From assembly GCF_001483135.1 (NCBI RefSeq), contig NZ_LNAL01000006.1:868003-932002 (forward strand): 64,000 bases of DNA, given 5' to 3'. The DNA is from Solirubrum puertoriconensis (GTDB taxonomy: Bacteria; Bacteroidota; Bacteroidia; Cytophagales; Hymenobacteraceae). Below the pieces are notes generated by a model. The model made no database searches and was not told the origin of the DNA. It saw only the letters and a program-made list of their open reading frames with translations. Position 1 is the stretch's first letter. Each line of letters starts with the position of its first letter. Positions 17,935 to 27,294 of the stretch are shown piece by piece. The position numbers and the translations under genes were made by a program.

Positions 17935-17993
17935 CTAGTTCCCCTCCTCAGATGAATTCCGCGCCTGGAGCGGCGTGGGCTAGGGGTGGTTGA
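17935..17993. repeat. GAGGAGGGG-family element, long spacer variant
   Basis: CTAGTTCCCCTCCTCAGATG, then a spacer containing GAATTCCGCG and GGAGCGGCGTGGG, ending AGGGGTGGTTGA. The same spacer variant forms the 60-bp inverted repeat near 34579-34743. It overlaps the 3' end of the DUF559 gene and supplies its last codons. Confidence 0.75.
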
Positions 17994-18364
17994 TGCTCGT
18001 TGCTAACAAACACAGCCTCAATAGCCGCCAATACATTCTCCACCTGATGCATCACCGTTGCATTCTCGAACCGCAACACGCGCAGCCCCAAGCCCTGCAG
18101 GTAAGCCGTACGGGCCACATCATGCGCTTCACCGCTCACAGTGAAATGCCCGGCCCCGTCCAGCTCTACCACCAGCTGTTCAGCGGGGCAGTAGAAATCG
18201 ACGATGTACGGCCCTATGCTGTGCTGGCGCCGGAACTTGCGCCCTCGCAGCTGGCTGTTGCGCAGGCAGCGCCACAGAGTAGCCTCGGCAGGGGTAGCGT
18301 TGTTCCGCAGGTCGCGGCGGTGTTGCTTTCGATGAGGTAGGTTATGCAGATGTTCGGTAGCCAT
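17948..18364 (-). CDS. DUF559 (Vsr-like) endonuclease-fold protein
   Basis: 138 residues with RKQHRRDLRNNATPAE, LWRCLRN...GRKFRRQHSIGPYIVDFYC and LVVELDG: the Asp in VDFYC and the ELDG pair fit the PD-(D/E)XK-like active site of DUF559, a relative of very-short-patch repair nuclease. The last 15 or so residues (PPLAHAAPGAEF) are translated from an intergenic repeat, so the natural stop was probably lost and read into the repeat, or the repeat inserted at the 3' end. Such genes are common and often mobile-looking; role unknown. Confidence 0.8.
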   Translation of the reverse strand: MATEHLHNLPHRKQHRRDLRNNATPAEATLWRCLRNSQLRGRKFRRQHSIGPYIVDFYCPAEQLVVELDGAGHFTVSGEAHDVARTAYLQGLGLRVLRFENATVMHQVENVLAAIEAVFVSNEHQPPLAHAAPGAEFI

Positions 18365-18406
18365 AGTTTGCTTATAGTTAGAGCTAAACAGCGAAGGAGC
18401 TAGCGA

Positions 18407-18535
18407 CTAGTTCCCCTCCTCAGATGAGGAGGGGTTAGGGGTGGTTGAAAGCTAGCGTTAAGAGCTAGGCTAAACGTCGTTCATACGTCAGGGTCAACCA
18501 CCCCTAACCCCTCCTCATCTGAGGAGGGGAACTAG
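18407..18535. repeat. Inverted pair of GAGGAGGGG elements
   Basis: Arms 18407-18448 and 18494-18535 are perfect 42-bp complements. Each arm is a full element with its own inner hairpin, so the pair can form one long hairpin or two small ones. Confidence 0.85.
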
Positions 18536-18772
18536 CTTTATCCTTATACTTAATTTACCCTAACCTTAGCCTTCATCATAGCTTGCCATGCCTGCAGACT
18601 TAACTCTAGGTTCAACCCTAACCTTAATCCTAGCAGCAACCTTAGCTCTAGCCCTAGCCTGTAGCTCTTACCCCTAGGTCATCAACCCAACCAAAGCGCC
18701 AACACAGCTGTGCGTTCATCGCCTAAACCGCGTTACATTTAGGCTCCTCCACACTACAGCATTTCCACCTCC
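18536..18772. other. Low-complexity CTA/TAG-rich tract
   Basis: Dense degenerate words of the type AACCTTAGC, CCCTAGCC and CTCTAGG run from about 18541 to 18680. The same word bias flanks nearly every GAGGAGGGG element. The remainder precedes the DUF885 gene and shows no clear promoter. Confidence 0.5.
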
Positions 18773-20554
18773 GTGAAGCACCTTTTCCTGTCGGCTGCGT
18801 TGGCCACTGCCTTGCTTGGTACGCTGATGAGCCACCGCGCCGCGCCCGTGGCGGCCGATTCGCCGCAGCTGGCGAGCATGTTCGAGAAGTACTGGGACGA
18901 GCGCGCCCAGCTGTTCCCGCTCGAAGCCACCGCGCAGGGCGACAACCGCTACAACGATCTGCTGCCCAACGACGGCACCCAGGCCTACCGCGAAGCCCAG
19001 CGCCAGTTCTTTCAGCAGTACCTCGACGAGCTGAAGAAGTTCGACCGGGCCAAGCTCTCCACGGTCGACCAGGTGAGCTACGACATCTTCCGCTACGAAA
19101 TGCAAATGCGCCTCGAGGGCCTGAAGCAGCTCTCCTGGATGATGCCCTTCTCGCAGTTCAACGGCCTGCCTATTTCGCTGGCGCAGTACGGCGCGGGCAC
19201 CGGCAACCAGCCCTTCAAAACCACTCAGGACTACGACAACTGGCTCGGCCGCGTGCGCGCCTACCCCGTGTGGGCCGATACCGCCATCAGCAACATGCGC
19301 CGCGGCATGCGCGCCGGCGTGGTGCTGCCCAGGCCCTTGGTCGAGAAGATGCTGCCCCAGCTGCAGGCCATGGTTACTGCCGATGCCAGCAAGAGCATCT
19401 TCTACGGGCCCGTAACCAAGTTTCCGGCCGCGGTTTCGGCCGCCGATCAGCAGCGCCTCACGGCCGCCTACCAGCAGGCCATCAGCCAGCAGGTGGTGCC
19501 CACCTACCAAAAGCTGCACGACTTCCTGAAAAACGAGTACCTGCCCAAGGCCCGCACCACCACCGGCATTTCGGCGGTGCCCGGCGGCGAGGGCATGTAC
19601 CGCTACGCCGTGAAGTACTGGACCACCACCGACCGCACCCCCGACCAGATTTACCAAACCGGCCTTGCCGAGGTAAAGCGCATTCGGCAGGAGATGGAGA
19701 AGATCAAAAACGAGGTGGGCTTCAAGGGCGACCTGCAGGCCTTCTTCACCTACCTGAACACCGACCCCAAGTTCATGCCCTTCAAAACGCCCGAAGAAGT
19801 GCTGAACGTGTACCGCGGCATTCAGGCCCGGATTGATCCGAACCTGAAGAAGATGTTTGGCCGCGTGCCCAAAACCGGCTTCGAGGTGCGCCAGACGGAA
19901 GCCTTCCGGGCGGCCACTGCCTCGGCGCAGTACAACCGCGGCCTGCCCGACGGCTCGCGCCCCGGCATCTTCTACGTGCCCATCGTGGATGCTACCAAGT
20001 ACAACGTAACGCGCGGCATGGATGCGCTTTTCCTGCACGAAGCCATACCCGGCCACCACTACCAAATTTCCCTGCAGCAGGAAAACACCGCCCTGCCCAA
20101 GTTCCGTCGCTTCAACGGGTACAGCGCCTTTAGCGAAGGCTGGGCCCTGTACGTGGAGAGCCTCGGCCAAGACCTAGGCGTGTACACCGACCCCTACCAG
20201 CGCATGGGTGCCCTGAACACCGAAATGCACCGCGCCATCCGGCTGGTGGTGGATGTGGGCATGCACCACAAAGGCATGACGCGCGAACAGGCCATTCAGT
20301 ACATGCGCGAAAACCGCTCCATCGACGAGCAGGGCGCCACGGCCGAAATCGAGCGGTACATGGCCATGCCCGGCCAGGCGCTTTCCTACAAAACCGGCCA
20401 GATGCACATCCTCGGCCTGCGCAGCAAGTACCAAAAGCAGCTCGGCCCGAAGTTCAAGCTCAGCGCCTTCCACGACGAGCTGCTGGCCAACGCCGCCATG
20501 CCCCTAGCCATTGCCGAAAAGACGATGGATGCTTGGGCGGCGCGGCAGAGGTAA
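18773..20554 (+). CDS. Exported DUF885 family metallopeptidase-like protein
   Basis: 593 residues starting at GTG with a hydrophobic signal segment (HLFLSAALATALLGTLM). DUF885 hallmark HEAIPGHH near residue 421 offers zinc ligands; the downstream FSEGWALYVE provides the conserved Glu. Family members are predicted zinc peptidases of the periplasm or surface, generally uncharacterised. A GTG start is chosen because the signal peptide begins there. Confidence 0.85.
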   Translation: MKHLFLSAALATALLGTLMSHRAAPVAADSPQLASMFEKYWDERAQLFPLEATAQGDNRYNDLLPNDGTQAYREAQRQFFQQYLDELKKFDRAKLSTVDQVSYDIFRYEMQMRLEGLKQLSWMMPFSQFNGLPISLAQYGAGTGNQPFKTTQDYDNWLGRVRAYPVWADTAISNMRRGMRAGVVLPRPLVEKMLPQLQAMVTADASKSIFYGPVTKFPAAVSAADQQRLTAAYQQAISQQVVPTYQKLHDFLKNEYLPKARTTTGISAVPGGEGMYRYAVKYWTTTDRTPDQIYQTGLAEVKRIRQEMEKIKNEVGFKGDLQAFFTYLNTDPKFMPFKTPEEVLNVYRGIQARIDPNLKKMFGRVPKTGFEVRQTEAFRAATASAQYNRGLPDGSRPGIFYVPIVDATKYNVTRGMDALFLHEAIPGHHYQISLQQENTALPKFRRFNGYSAFSEGWALYVESLGQDLGVYTDPYQRMGALNTEMHRAIRLVVDVGMHHKGMTREQAIQYMRENRSIDEQGATAEIERYMAMPGQALSYKTGQMHILGLRSKYQKQLGPKFKLSAFHDELLANAAMPLAIAEKTMDAWAARQR

Positions 20555-20701
20555 ATGGTTAGATACAAATTGTTTATGAACCTAATAGTCAGCGTAATGC
20601 TAATGTTGCGCTGACTATTTGGTTCATATTACTTTGAGTTAATTCTTCAATGGTTTTACATTTTATCAGTATGTCAGAGCAGAGGTTCTGATGCTTGAGT
20701 T

Positions 20702-21802
20702 ATGGTGAATTGGATATTTGATGATAAGATTAGAACTGATATGAGCTTTGCGCAGCACTTGGATGATACATATGACTTCTATGACAGAACTGCTCTGCCT
20801 GAGTTTGCCTCGATAAGAGAGACTATAAACTTATAGTTTAATGATTATCCGGATAGTGAAAAGTTTGAGTTAAGCAGACGGTTTCGAAAGACCTTCTCTT
20901 CTGCTTTCTTTGAATTGTTTATCTGTCAAATATTCAAAAAGCAAGGCTTTGATTTAGTGCCTCATCCAATAGTTAAAGGAACATCAAAAAGGCCAGACTT
21001 CCTGGCTGTGAAAAACGATTTTGAATTTTATATTGAGGTTAAAGAAGCTAATTACGTTACCGAAAGTGAAGTAGCTTCATCGAAGAGAGAAAGCGCTATT
21101 CTTGATGCAATCAATAGGCTAATTATTTCTGACTTTTGGTTGGTCATAAAAGAACTTACAATAAAGAGTGCAGCTCAGCCAAGTGGAAAGAGTATAGCTC
21201 GTGCAATCAAACTAAAGATTGAAGAATTCGCTTCTGGCTGTTTGCCTATGCCAATGAATAGCAAAGAAAACGATGAGCTTGGTTCTGTTATTGGTGATAT
21301 TGTTATAGATAATGATGATGTACGTGTTGTAATAGATTTACTGCCTCAGTCCAAAAAGGCTATCAAAGGTGAAGGGTCAATTGGAGTTTACCCAATGCAG
21401 ACTTTTTGGGGTGGTCCAGAGGATTCAATTCGGACATCTATCAGGAAGAAAGCAACTCGATATGGAGAGTTGGATAAACCTTATTTAATATGTATTAATG
21501 CCTTAAGTACAAAAGGTGTTTCAAGAGAAGGAGTTGAATTTGCTCTACTTGGTTCTCCAACAGTTATCTACTCGGCTGATCCAGGAGCATGTGAAGGAAA
21601 GTGGAAATTTGAGAAGGATGGAGTCTTTCTATCTGCCAGAGGTCCTCAATTAACCAGAGAGAGTGGTGTGCTGGTTACAAATGTGTTCCCTTCTAACATT
21701 CATGTGGCTCCACATTGGTTTTATAAACATCCATTTGCTAGAAACGAGTTATACTTTTCAGAATTCGACTTAAGCTACCATCATCTCGTAGGAAGTTATT
21801 GA
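20702..21802 (+). pseudogene. PD-(D/E)XK nuclease-like gene interrupted by TAG
   Basis: A frame opens at ATG 20702, meets TAG at 20834-20836, and continues in the same frame to 21802. Both sides read as protein (ETINL, stop, FNDYPDSEKFEL). One base change from TGG to TAG explains it. The downstream part contains RPDFLAV, then about ten residues on EVKEA, matching the PD-(D/E)XK nuclease signature. Total would be about 366 residues; the part after the stop alone, from TTG 20915, is 295. The region is far richer in A/T than its neighbours, suggesting transfer. It may be dead, translated from an internal start, or read through. Confidence 0.6.
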
Positions 21803-21930
21803 CAACATGTGCCAGGAATTAGCTTGAATGACATAATAAATAGATAGTCATTGTTTGGTAGTACTATCATTTGGAGTACATGTTTATTAGGTAGTGTTTT
21901 GATAATGGGGTGTCTTATAAGTTTATATGA

Positions 21931-22362
21931 CTATAAGAACCAAGCTGAAACACTAAATAATATTGCTGCAGCACCAACTAACATGAAGCTTAAGAGCCAA
22001 TCCTCTACTTTCTCTTTGTGTGCCACCAATCGAAATTCCTGCGGCTTATCTACTAGATATCGCAGCATCAATCGTTGGTCTATTTGCCATTGTGTAAGGC
22101 TGCTAGATTCATAATGAACTGTCATCACAACTTCTTCTAGCGTCACAAACTGGATCAAGGGCTGGTAGCCAATTGGCTCGTGTGAATCGGGATACTCCTC
22201 GTCTCTAATTGGAATTAGGGAAATCACTCTGCCTTCAGCTTCTTCGCCGTGCTGCATGATGAAGCGCGTTAGGCGGTACTCATTTAATGCCCAAAAGAAA
22301 ACGATAGCGCCGACTACAATGGCAATAATTTGGACTATCAGAGTATCATCAAACTGAATCAT
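21931..22362 (-). CDS. DUF3592-like two-span membrane protein
   Basis: 143 residues: N-terminal span (IVQIIAIVVGAIVFFWAL), a soluble beta domain with GYQPLIQFVTLEE and a VxVxY-like segment, and a C-terminal span (LLSFMLVGAAAILFSVSAWF). This layout matches DUF3592 proteins, of which the window has two more and a fragment. Lies inside the AT-rich islet. Function unknown. Confidence 0.6.
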   Translation of the reverse strand: MIQFDDTLIVQIIAIVVGAIVFFWALNEYRLTRFIMQHGEEAEGRVISLIPIRDEEYPDSHEPIGYQPLIQFVTLEEVVMTVHYESSSLTQWQIDQRLMLRYLVDKPQEFRLVAHKEKVEDWLLSFMLVGAAAILFSVSAWFL

Positions 22363-22472
22363 AGATGTGGAAGCCTCCTAAGTGCTGTTAGAGGTTCAGG
22401 GCTTTTTTAGCCCACGAGCTCCTGTATGGTGGAAGTTTATTAATGTAATAATCAACCTGTACGTCTTAAAAA

Positions 22473-22510
22473 CAAAAATCCCGGCAGTGAAGCTGCCGGG
22501 ATTTTTGTTT
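22473..22510 (-). terminator. Rho-independent terminator of the M3 peptidase gene
   Basis: AAAATCCCGGCAG/CTGCCGGGATTTT stem with a 4-base loop and T-rich ends on both strands; on the minus strand it follows the M3 peptidase stop by about 20 bases. Confidence 0.85.
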
Positions 22511-22528
22511 TGTACTAGCTCTGCACCG

Positions 22529-24757
22529 CTAAGCCTTCTTGTTGCTGGTTTTCGGCGCCGGCTTTTTGTTGCTGGGCTTGGCCGTGGTGGCCGGGAAGCC
22601 GCGTTCCTTCATCAGCGCATCCACTTTCGGGTCGCGGCCGCGGAACTTGCGGTAGGCTTCGGCGGGGTCAACGGTGTTGCCTACCGAGAACACGTGCTTG
22701 GTCAGGCGCTGGCCCACGGCTTTGTCGTAGGCGCCACCAGCTTCGGTGAAAGCGCTGAAGCCGTCGGCCGCCAGCACCTGCGACCAGAGGTAGCCGTAGT
22801 AGCCGGCCGCGTAGCCTTCGCCCGAAAACACGTGGCCAAACTGCGGCGTGCGGTGGCGCATCACAATCTCCTTGGGCATGCCTAGCTCGGCCAGGGTTTC
22901 GCGCTCAAACTTGTCGGGGTCAATCTTCTGGTCGCCAGCCAGGTGCAGCTTCATGTCGATGAGGGCGCTGCCCAGGAACTCCGTGGTTTCAAAGCCTTGG
23001 TTAAAGGTCGAGGCCTTTTCAATGCGGTCGACGAGCTCCTGCGGAATGGGCTTGCCGGTTTTGTAGTGCAGGGCAAAGCGCTGCAGCACCTGCGGGGTGG
23101 GCAGCCAGTTCTCGAGGATCTGCGAGGGAAACTCCACGTAGTCGCGCAGCACGCTGGTGCCCGAGAGCGAAGGGTACGTAACGTTCGACGACAGGCCGTG
23201 CAGGGCGTGGCCGAACTCGTGGAACAAGGTGCTGGCGTCGGTCCAGGAAATCAGCGTCGGTTCGCCGTCCTTGCCCTTCACAAAGTTCGAGTTGTTCGAT
23301 ACGATGGTGGTAACCTCGCCGTCGAGGCGCTCCTGCTTGCGGTAGGCGTTCATCCAGGCGCCCGAGCGTTTGCCGGGGCGGGCGTACGGGTCGAAGTACC
23401 ACAGGCCTACGTGCTTGCCCGAGGTCTTGTCTTTCACCTCCCACACTTTCACATCGGGGTGGTACACGGGCACGTTGCTCACGGGCACGAAGGTGAAGTT
23501 GAACAGCTCGCCGGCCACCCAAAACATGCCCTCGCGCATTTTATCGAGCTGCAGGTATTGCTGCACCTCGTTCTGGTCGAGGTCGTAGCGGGCTTTGCGC
23601 ACTTTCTCGGCGTAGTAGCGGTAGTCCCAGGGCTCAATCGTGATGTTGGCGCCCTCTTTGTTGGCTACGGCTTGCATATCGGCTACTTCCTCGCGCACGC
23701 GAGCCACGGCGGGCTTCCACACGTCCTCCATCAGCTTCATGGCGGCTTCGGGCGTTTTAGCCATGGTGTTGTCGAGGCGCCAGTGGGCGTAGGTTTTGTA
23801 GCCCAGCAGCTTGGAGCGCTCGGCCCGCAGCGGCAAAATCTGCGAAATGAGGGCGTTGTTGTCGCGGGCTCCGCCGTTGTCGCCGCGGTTGTAGAACATG
23901 CGCCAGGCCTTCTCGCGCAGCTTGCGCTGGTCGGAGTAAGTCAGGAACGGCTCCACCGAGGAGCGGGTGTTCACGATGAGGCCCGCGCCCTGAATTTTGC
24001 GCGCCGCGGCGGCGTTGGCCGCGTCGGTTTGCAGCGAAGCGGGCAGGCCCCCTAGGTCGGCCGCAGTTTTCAGCACCAGCACCGAGTCGGTCTCGTCGGC
24101 CAGCAGGTTCTGCGAAAAGCGGGTGTAGAGGTTGGCCAGCTCCTGGTTGATTTTGGAGAGGCGGGTTTTGGCGGTGGCGTCGAGCTTGGCACCGGCTCGC
24201 ACAAAGTTGTTGTAGTACACCCAGGTAAGGCGCTGCTGCTCGGGTGTCAGCTTCTTCTTGTCGGGCGAGTTATAAACCGCCTCAATGCGCTTAAACAAGG
24301 CTGCGTTCTGGTTGATCTGGTCGCTGAACGCGGCCAGCTTCGGGGCCATTTCGCGCTGCACGGCCTGCACCTCGGGCGTGCTGAGCGTGCCCGACCAAAT
24401 GCCGTAAACCGTCTGCACTTCATCGAGGCGCTGGCCGGCGCGCTCCAGGGCGGCAATGGTGTTGTCGAAGGTGGCGGGTTGCTTGTTATCGGCAATGGCC
24501 TGAATCTCGCGCAGGTTTTCGGCCATAGCACCTTCGAGGGCGGGCTTAAAGTGTTCCACCTTCACCTTGTCGAAGGGCGGTACGCCGCCGTAGGGGCCCG
24601 CCCAGCCCGCCAGCAGCGGATTTGCTGACGTGGTGGCTGAGGCGGTAGGTTGGGTAGTTTGGGCCGAGCTGGACATAGGCACGACAGCCGTAAGCTGTAG
24701 GGTAAGGAGGGAGCCGGCTAGCAGCAGGCGAGTGGGGAAAGGTCGGAAATCGGGCAT
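22529..24757 (-). CDS. dcp: Exported M3-family peptidyl-dipeptidase
   Basis: 742 residues with a signal peptide, then the thermolysin-like M3 domain: HEFGHALHGL near residue 510 holds the two zinc His and catalytic Glu, with the third ligand Glu in EFPSQILENW about 25 residues on. FGHVFSGEGYAAGYYGYLWSQ spans the substrate loop. Dcp-type enzymes remove C-terminal dipeptides. Unlike cytoplasmic Dcp of enterics, this one is exported. The C-tail is Lys/Pro/Ser-rich (SNKKPAPKTSNKKA). Confidence 0.92.
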   Translation of the reverse strand: MPDFRPFPTRLLLAGSLLTLQLTAVVPMSSSAQTTQPTASATTSANPLLAGWAGPYGGVPPFDKVKVEHFKPALEGAMAENLREIQAIADNKQPATFDNTIAALERAGQRLDEVQTVYGIWSGTLSTPEVQAVQREMAPKLAAFSDQINQNAALFKRIEAVYNSPDKKKLTPEQQRLTWVYYNNFVRAGAKLDATAKTRLSKINQELANLYTRFSQNLLADETDSVLVLKTAADLGGLPASLQTDAANAAAARKIQGAGLIVNTRSSVEPFLTYSDQRKLREKAWRMFYNRGDNGGARDNNALISQILPLRAERSKLLGYKTYAHWRLDNTMAKTPEAAMKLMEDVWKPAVARVREEVADMQAVANKEGANITIEPWDYRYYAEKVRKARYDLDQNEVQQYLQLDKMREGMFWVAGELFNFTFVPVSNVPVYHPDVKVWEVKDKTSGKHVGLWYFDPYARPGKRSGAWMNAYRKQERLDGEVTTIVSNNSNFVKGKDGEPTLISWTDASTLFHEFGHALHGLSSNVTYPSLSGTSVLRDYVEFPSQILENWLPTPQVLQRFALHYKTGKPIPQELVDRIEKASTFNQGFETTEFLGSALIDMKLHLAGDQKIDPDKFERETLAELGMPKEIVMRHRTPQFGHVFSGEGYAAGYYGYLWSQVLAADGFSAFTEAGGAYDKAVGQRLTKHVFSVGNTVDPAEAYRKFRGRDPKVDALMKERGFPATTAKPSNKKPAPKTSNKKA

Positions 24758-24985
24758 AGGAGTGAGGCCGGCATTAAGGCCAGCCTAGGCTAAAGTACAG
24801 GAAAGCAGGAAAAGCAAGCGCCCTAGCAAGCAGCTGTCGGGGCAACGCGGCACGCCTGGGAGGATTGTGGGTTTTCTAAGTCAGGCACACAACGCCTTAA
24901 TGCTGCCCCTAGGTGCTATTTGCTTGGAATGCCACGCAGCTTAACCCGAAGCGTGCCACTACCAGAGCTACAACTAAGACTACAG

Positions 24986-25028
24986 GCTAGCTCCCCACCT
25001 CAGCTGAGGAGGGGCTGGGGGTGGTTGA
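24986..25028. repeat. GAGGAGGGG palindromic intergenic element
   Basis: GCTAGCTCCCCACCTCAG and CTGAGGAGGGG hairpin (one base changed in the left arm), then CTGGGGGTGGTTGA. A CTA-rich tract precedes it. Confidence 0.75.
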
Positions 25029-25106
25029 CCAATCGTTGCCTCCTATCTATCATCTTGCGGGGCAAGCCGAAGGCTCCTACCATTATAGGGCTACTTATAT
25101 AAGAAC

Positions 25107-25300
25107 GTCATGCTGAGCGAAGCAGAAGCATCTCTACCGCTGATGTTGGATAGTAACCTCGTACAATAAGAAGTTGCTATCTGTGAACGCGGACTTAAGT
25201 CTTCGTTACATCGCGCTAATTAAGCGGGCGAGACAATTCGACGGGGCTTAGCATATCCTTCAACGAAGCGGTAGAGATGCTTCGACAAGCTCAGCATGAC
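25107..25300. repeat. Inverted-repeat element, GTCATGC family
   Basis: Arms GTCATGCTGAGC (25107) and GCTCAGCATGAC (ending 25300), with inner GCATCTCTACCGC and GCGGTAGAGATGC. The centre holds a degraded copy of the GCGGACT inner repeat. Sister of the element at 2752-2923. Confidence 0.75.
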
Positions 25301-25425
25301 CTAAGCTTAAATTTTCACTCTGTTGCTGGGGCCGGTTGGACGGGACGCTGTATGCCCCGGCGGGTTAAAGACCTAGGGCCTCGGCCTTTCGGCAAGGTCT
25401 CGGGGTTAGCCAGTGTCCGAAATAC

Positions 25426-27294
25426 CTACACCGTCCACAGGCGTAGGCTCAGCCAGCCATGCGCGGCAAGGGCATAGGCTAGCCAACCCAGGGAGGCGTA
25501 AGTGAACAACAGGAACCAGGCCACCGGGCGGCTGCGGAACTGCTGGAAGCGGAGCACCGTGAGCAGCAGGCCGGCCAGGGTGAAAACGGCAAAAGCCAGC
25601 GGCCCCAGGCTGGCCAGCACGGGGGCGGGCTGCGGGGTGCCGCTCAGCCAGAGGTGGTCGGCGAGGTACGCAAAGGCCGCGAACGTAGCGACAAGGGCCA
25701 CGGTGGCGAGCAACGGCAGCAGCCGGGGCAGCACTTGGCCGCGGGGCACCAAGCGGCGCAAGGCCAGAATCAGCCACACCAGGCCCGCCAGGCTGCTGCT
25801 TACGATGAGCAGCAGGCTGAGCGCAAACAGGGCGGGGCGCACCCACCACCAGGTGTTGCTAGCTTCGAGGAAGTAACCCGTGGAGGAAACCAAAGCGCGG
25901 CGGCCGTCGCGGTCGTGGGTGAGGGCGAAGGACGCCACCCGCTGGCCCGGCAGGCGGAACGTAAGCGGGCCGGTGGGCAGCAGCGTGTCGGCGGCGCCCA
26001 CCAAGGGCTTAAGCAGCAGCAGCTGGCCTTGCCGGATCAACTGCCGGTCGCCGAGCAGGTAACCGTTGATGCCGGTTAAAGCGTTGCGCGGCGCCGCGCC
26101 TTCGTAGTGACCTAGGAAGGGCGCCACCGCAGCGGCATCCAGCGCAACCGGGGCAGGCTCGGCGGGGGCGGATACTTGGCGCAGCAAGAACTCCTGAATC
26201 AGCTTATCGAGAGCCTTGGTGCTTTGGTCGCCGTTGTTCGACAGGGCGTAGCCCAGGCCCAGCTCGCGGTTGTAGGCAAAAGTGGAAGAGAAGCCCCCGA
26301 TGCCGCCGCCGTGGCCCCGGAACGTAGCCTTTCCCTTCCGGTTAATCACGTGGTTAGCCAGGCCGTAGTCGGCGGGCAGGCCGGCCCGGGCGGCCAGCGA
26401 CGAATGGGTGGTTTCTATCTCGCGTAGAAAGTCTGGCTGCAGCACCACTGCGCCGTTGGCGGGACGGAAGTCGCGCAGGAAAAATTGCACCCAGCGCGTC
26501 ATATCGGCCGCCGAAGCGCTAAGCGAGCCGGCGGGGCCGCTGTAAATGGGCAAAGCCTCCACGCGCCGGTACCGGCCCTCGGCGTATGCGTAGCCGCGGG
26601 CCAGCTTGGGGTGGGCAGCCGGGCGCAGCGCAAAGGTGGCTTCGGGCATGCCCAACGGACGGAGCACGCGCTCGGCCAGGTAGGTTTCGTAGGGTTGGCC
26701 GCTCAGCTTTTCGAGCAGGTAGCCGGCCAGCTGGTAGCCGGGGTTGGAGTACGACATCCGTTCGCCGGGGCGCCAGCGGCAGCGCAGCTCCTCGCGAAAC
26801 ACCTGCACGGCGGCGGGGCCGCGCGGGTCGGTGGCCGTGGGGTTGTAGATGTGGTTCAGGTGCATATCGTCGAAGCCGGCGGTATGCTCCAGCAGGTGCA
26901 CCACCCGCACCGGGTCGGTGGCTTCCCAAGGGTTTTCGAGGGGGATTTCGGGGGCCAGCTTGCGCACTTCGTCGTCGAGGCGAAGCTTGCCCTGCTCCAC
27001 AAGCTGCAGCAGCCCCACGGCCACGAAGCTCTTGGTAACGGAGCCCACCCGAAACAGGGTGTGAGCCGTGACGGGCTTGCGGTTTTCCACGTCGGCCAGG
27101 CCCAGCCCACCTTCGAAAAGCACGGAATCACGCGCGACCAACGTGAGCAGCAGCCCAGGCATGTGCTGCCGGCGCATAATGCTCTCCAGCGAATCAGTTA
27201 GTTCGGACACGGTGGTAACAGGCCGGCGCTGGGCGTGGGCCGCAAAAGCGGCAAGGCCCACCAGCAGCGGCAGAATCAGCAGTAATTTCTTCAC
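25426..27294 (-). CDS. Serine hydrolase, class C beta-lactamase family, membrane-anchored
   Basis: 622 residues. N-terminal signal segment; Ser-xx-Lys as SVTK near residue 85 (catalytic Ser), YSN near 180, and HGGG near 325 standing for the KTG-type triad motif. After the catalytic domain comes a beta-domain and then about five hydrophobic spans at the C-terminus. Members cleave D-amino peptides or esters, sometimes in cell-wall recycling; true beta-lactamase activity is not implied. The membrane tail suggests a periplasm-facing enzyme. Confidence 0.85.
   Translation of the reverse strand: MKKLLLILPLLVGLAAFAAHAQRRPVTTVSELTDSLESIMRRQHMPGLLLTLVARDSVLFEGGLGLADVENRKPVTAHTLFRVGSVTKSFVAVGLLQLVEQGKLRLDDEVRKLAPEIPLENPWEATDPVRVVHLLEHTAGFDDMHLNHIYNPTATDPRGPAAVQVFREELRCRWRPGERMSYSNPGYQLAGYLLEKLSGQPYETYLAERVLRPLGMPEATFALRPAAHPKLARGYAYAEGRYRRVEALPIYSGPAGSLSASAADMTRWVQFFLRDFRPANGAVVLQPDFLREIETTHSSLAARAGLPADYGLANHVINRKGKATFRGHGGGIGGFSSTFAYNRELGLGYALSNNGDQSTKALDKLIQEFLLRQVSAPAEPAPVALDAAAVAPFLGHYEGAAPRNALTGINGYLLGDRQLIRQGQLLLLKPLVGAADTLLPTGPLTFRLPGQRVASFALTHDRDGRRALVSSTGYFLEASNTWWWVRPALFALSLLLIVSSSLAGLVWLILALRRLVPRGQVLPRLLPLLATVALVATFAAFAYLADHLWLSGTPQPAPVLASLGPLAFAVFTLAGLLLTVLRFQQFRSRPVAWFLLFTYASLGWLAYALAAHGWLSLRLWTV

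Noticed and set aside
18716-20170. 484-codon minus-strand frame opposite the DUF885 gene
   Set aside because: Antisense shadow with Gly/Ala/His/Val bias; the plus strand has a signal peptide and the HEAIPGHH motif.
20560-22480. Prophage or insertion sequence in the AT-rich islet
   Set aside because: No transposase, integrase, terminal repeats or phage genes were seen; only two small genes with foreign composition.
22943-24055. 370-codon plus-strand frame opposite the M3 peptidase
   Set aside because: Shadow frame; the minus strand carries the intact HEFGH metallopeptidase.
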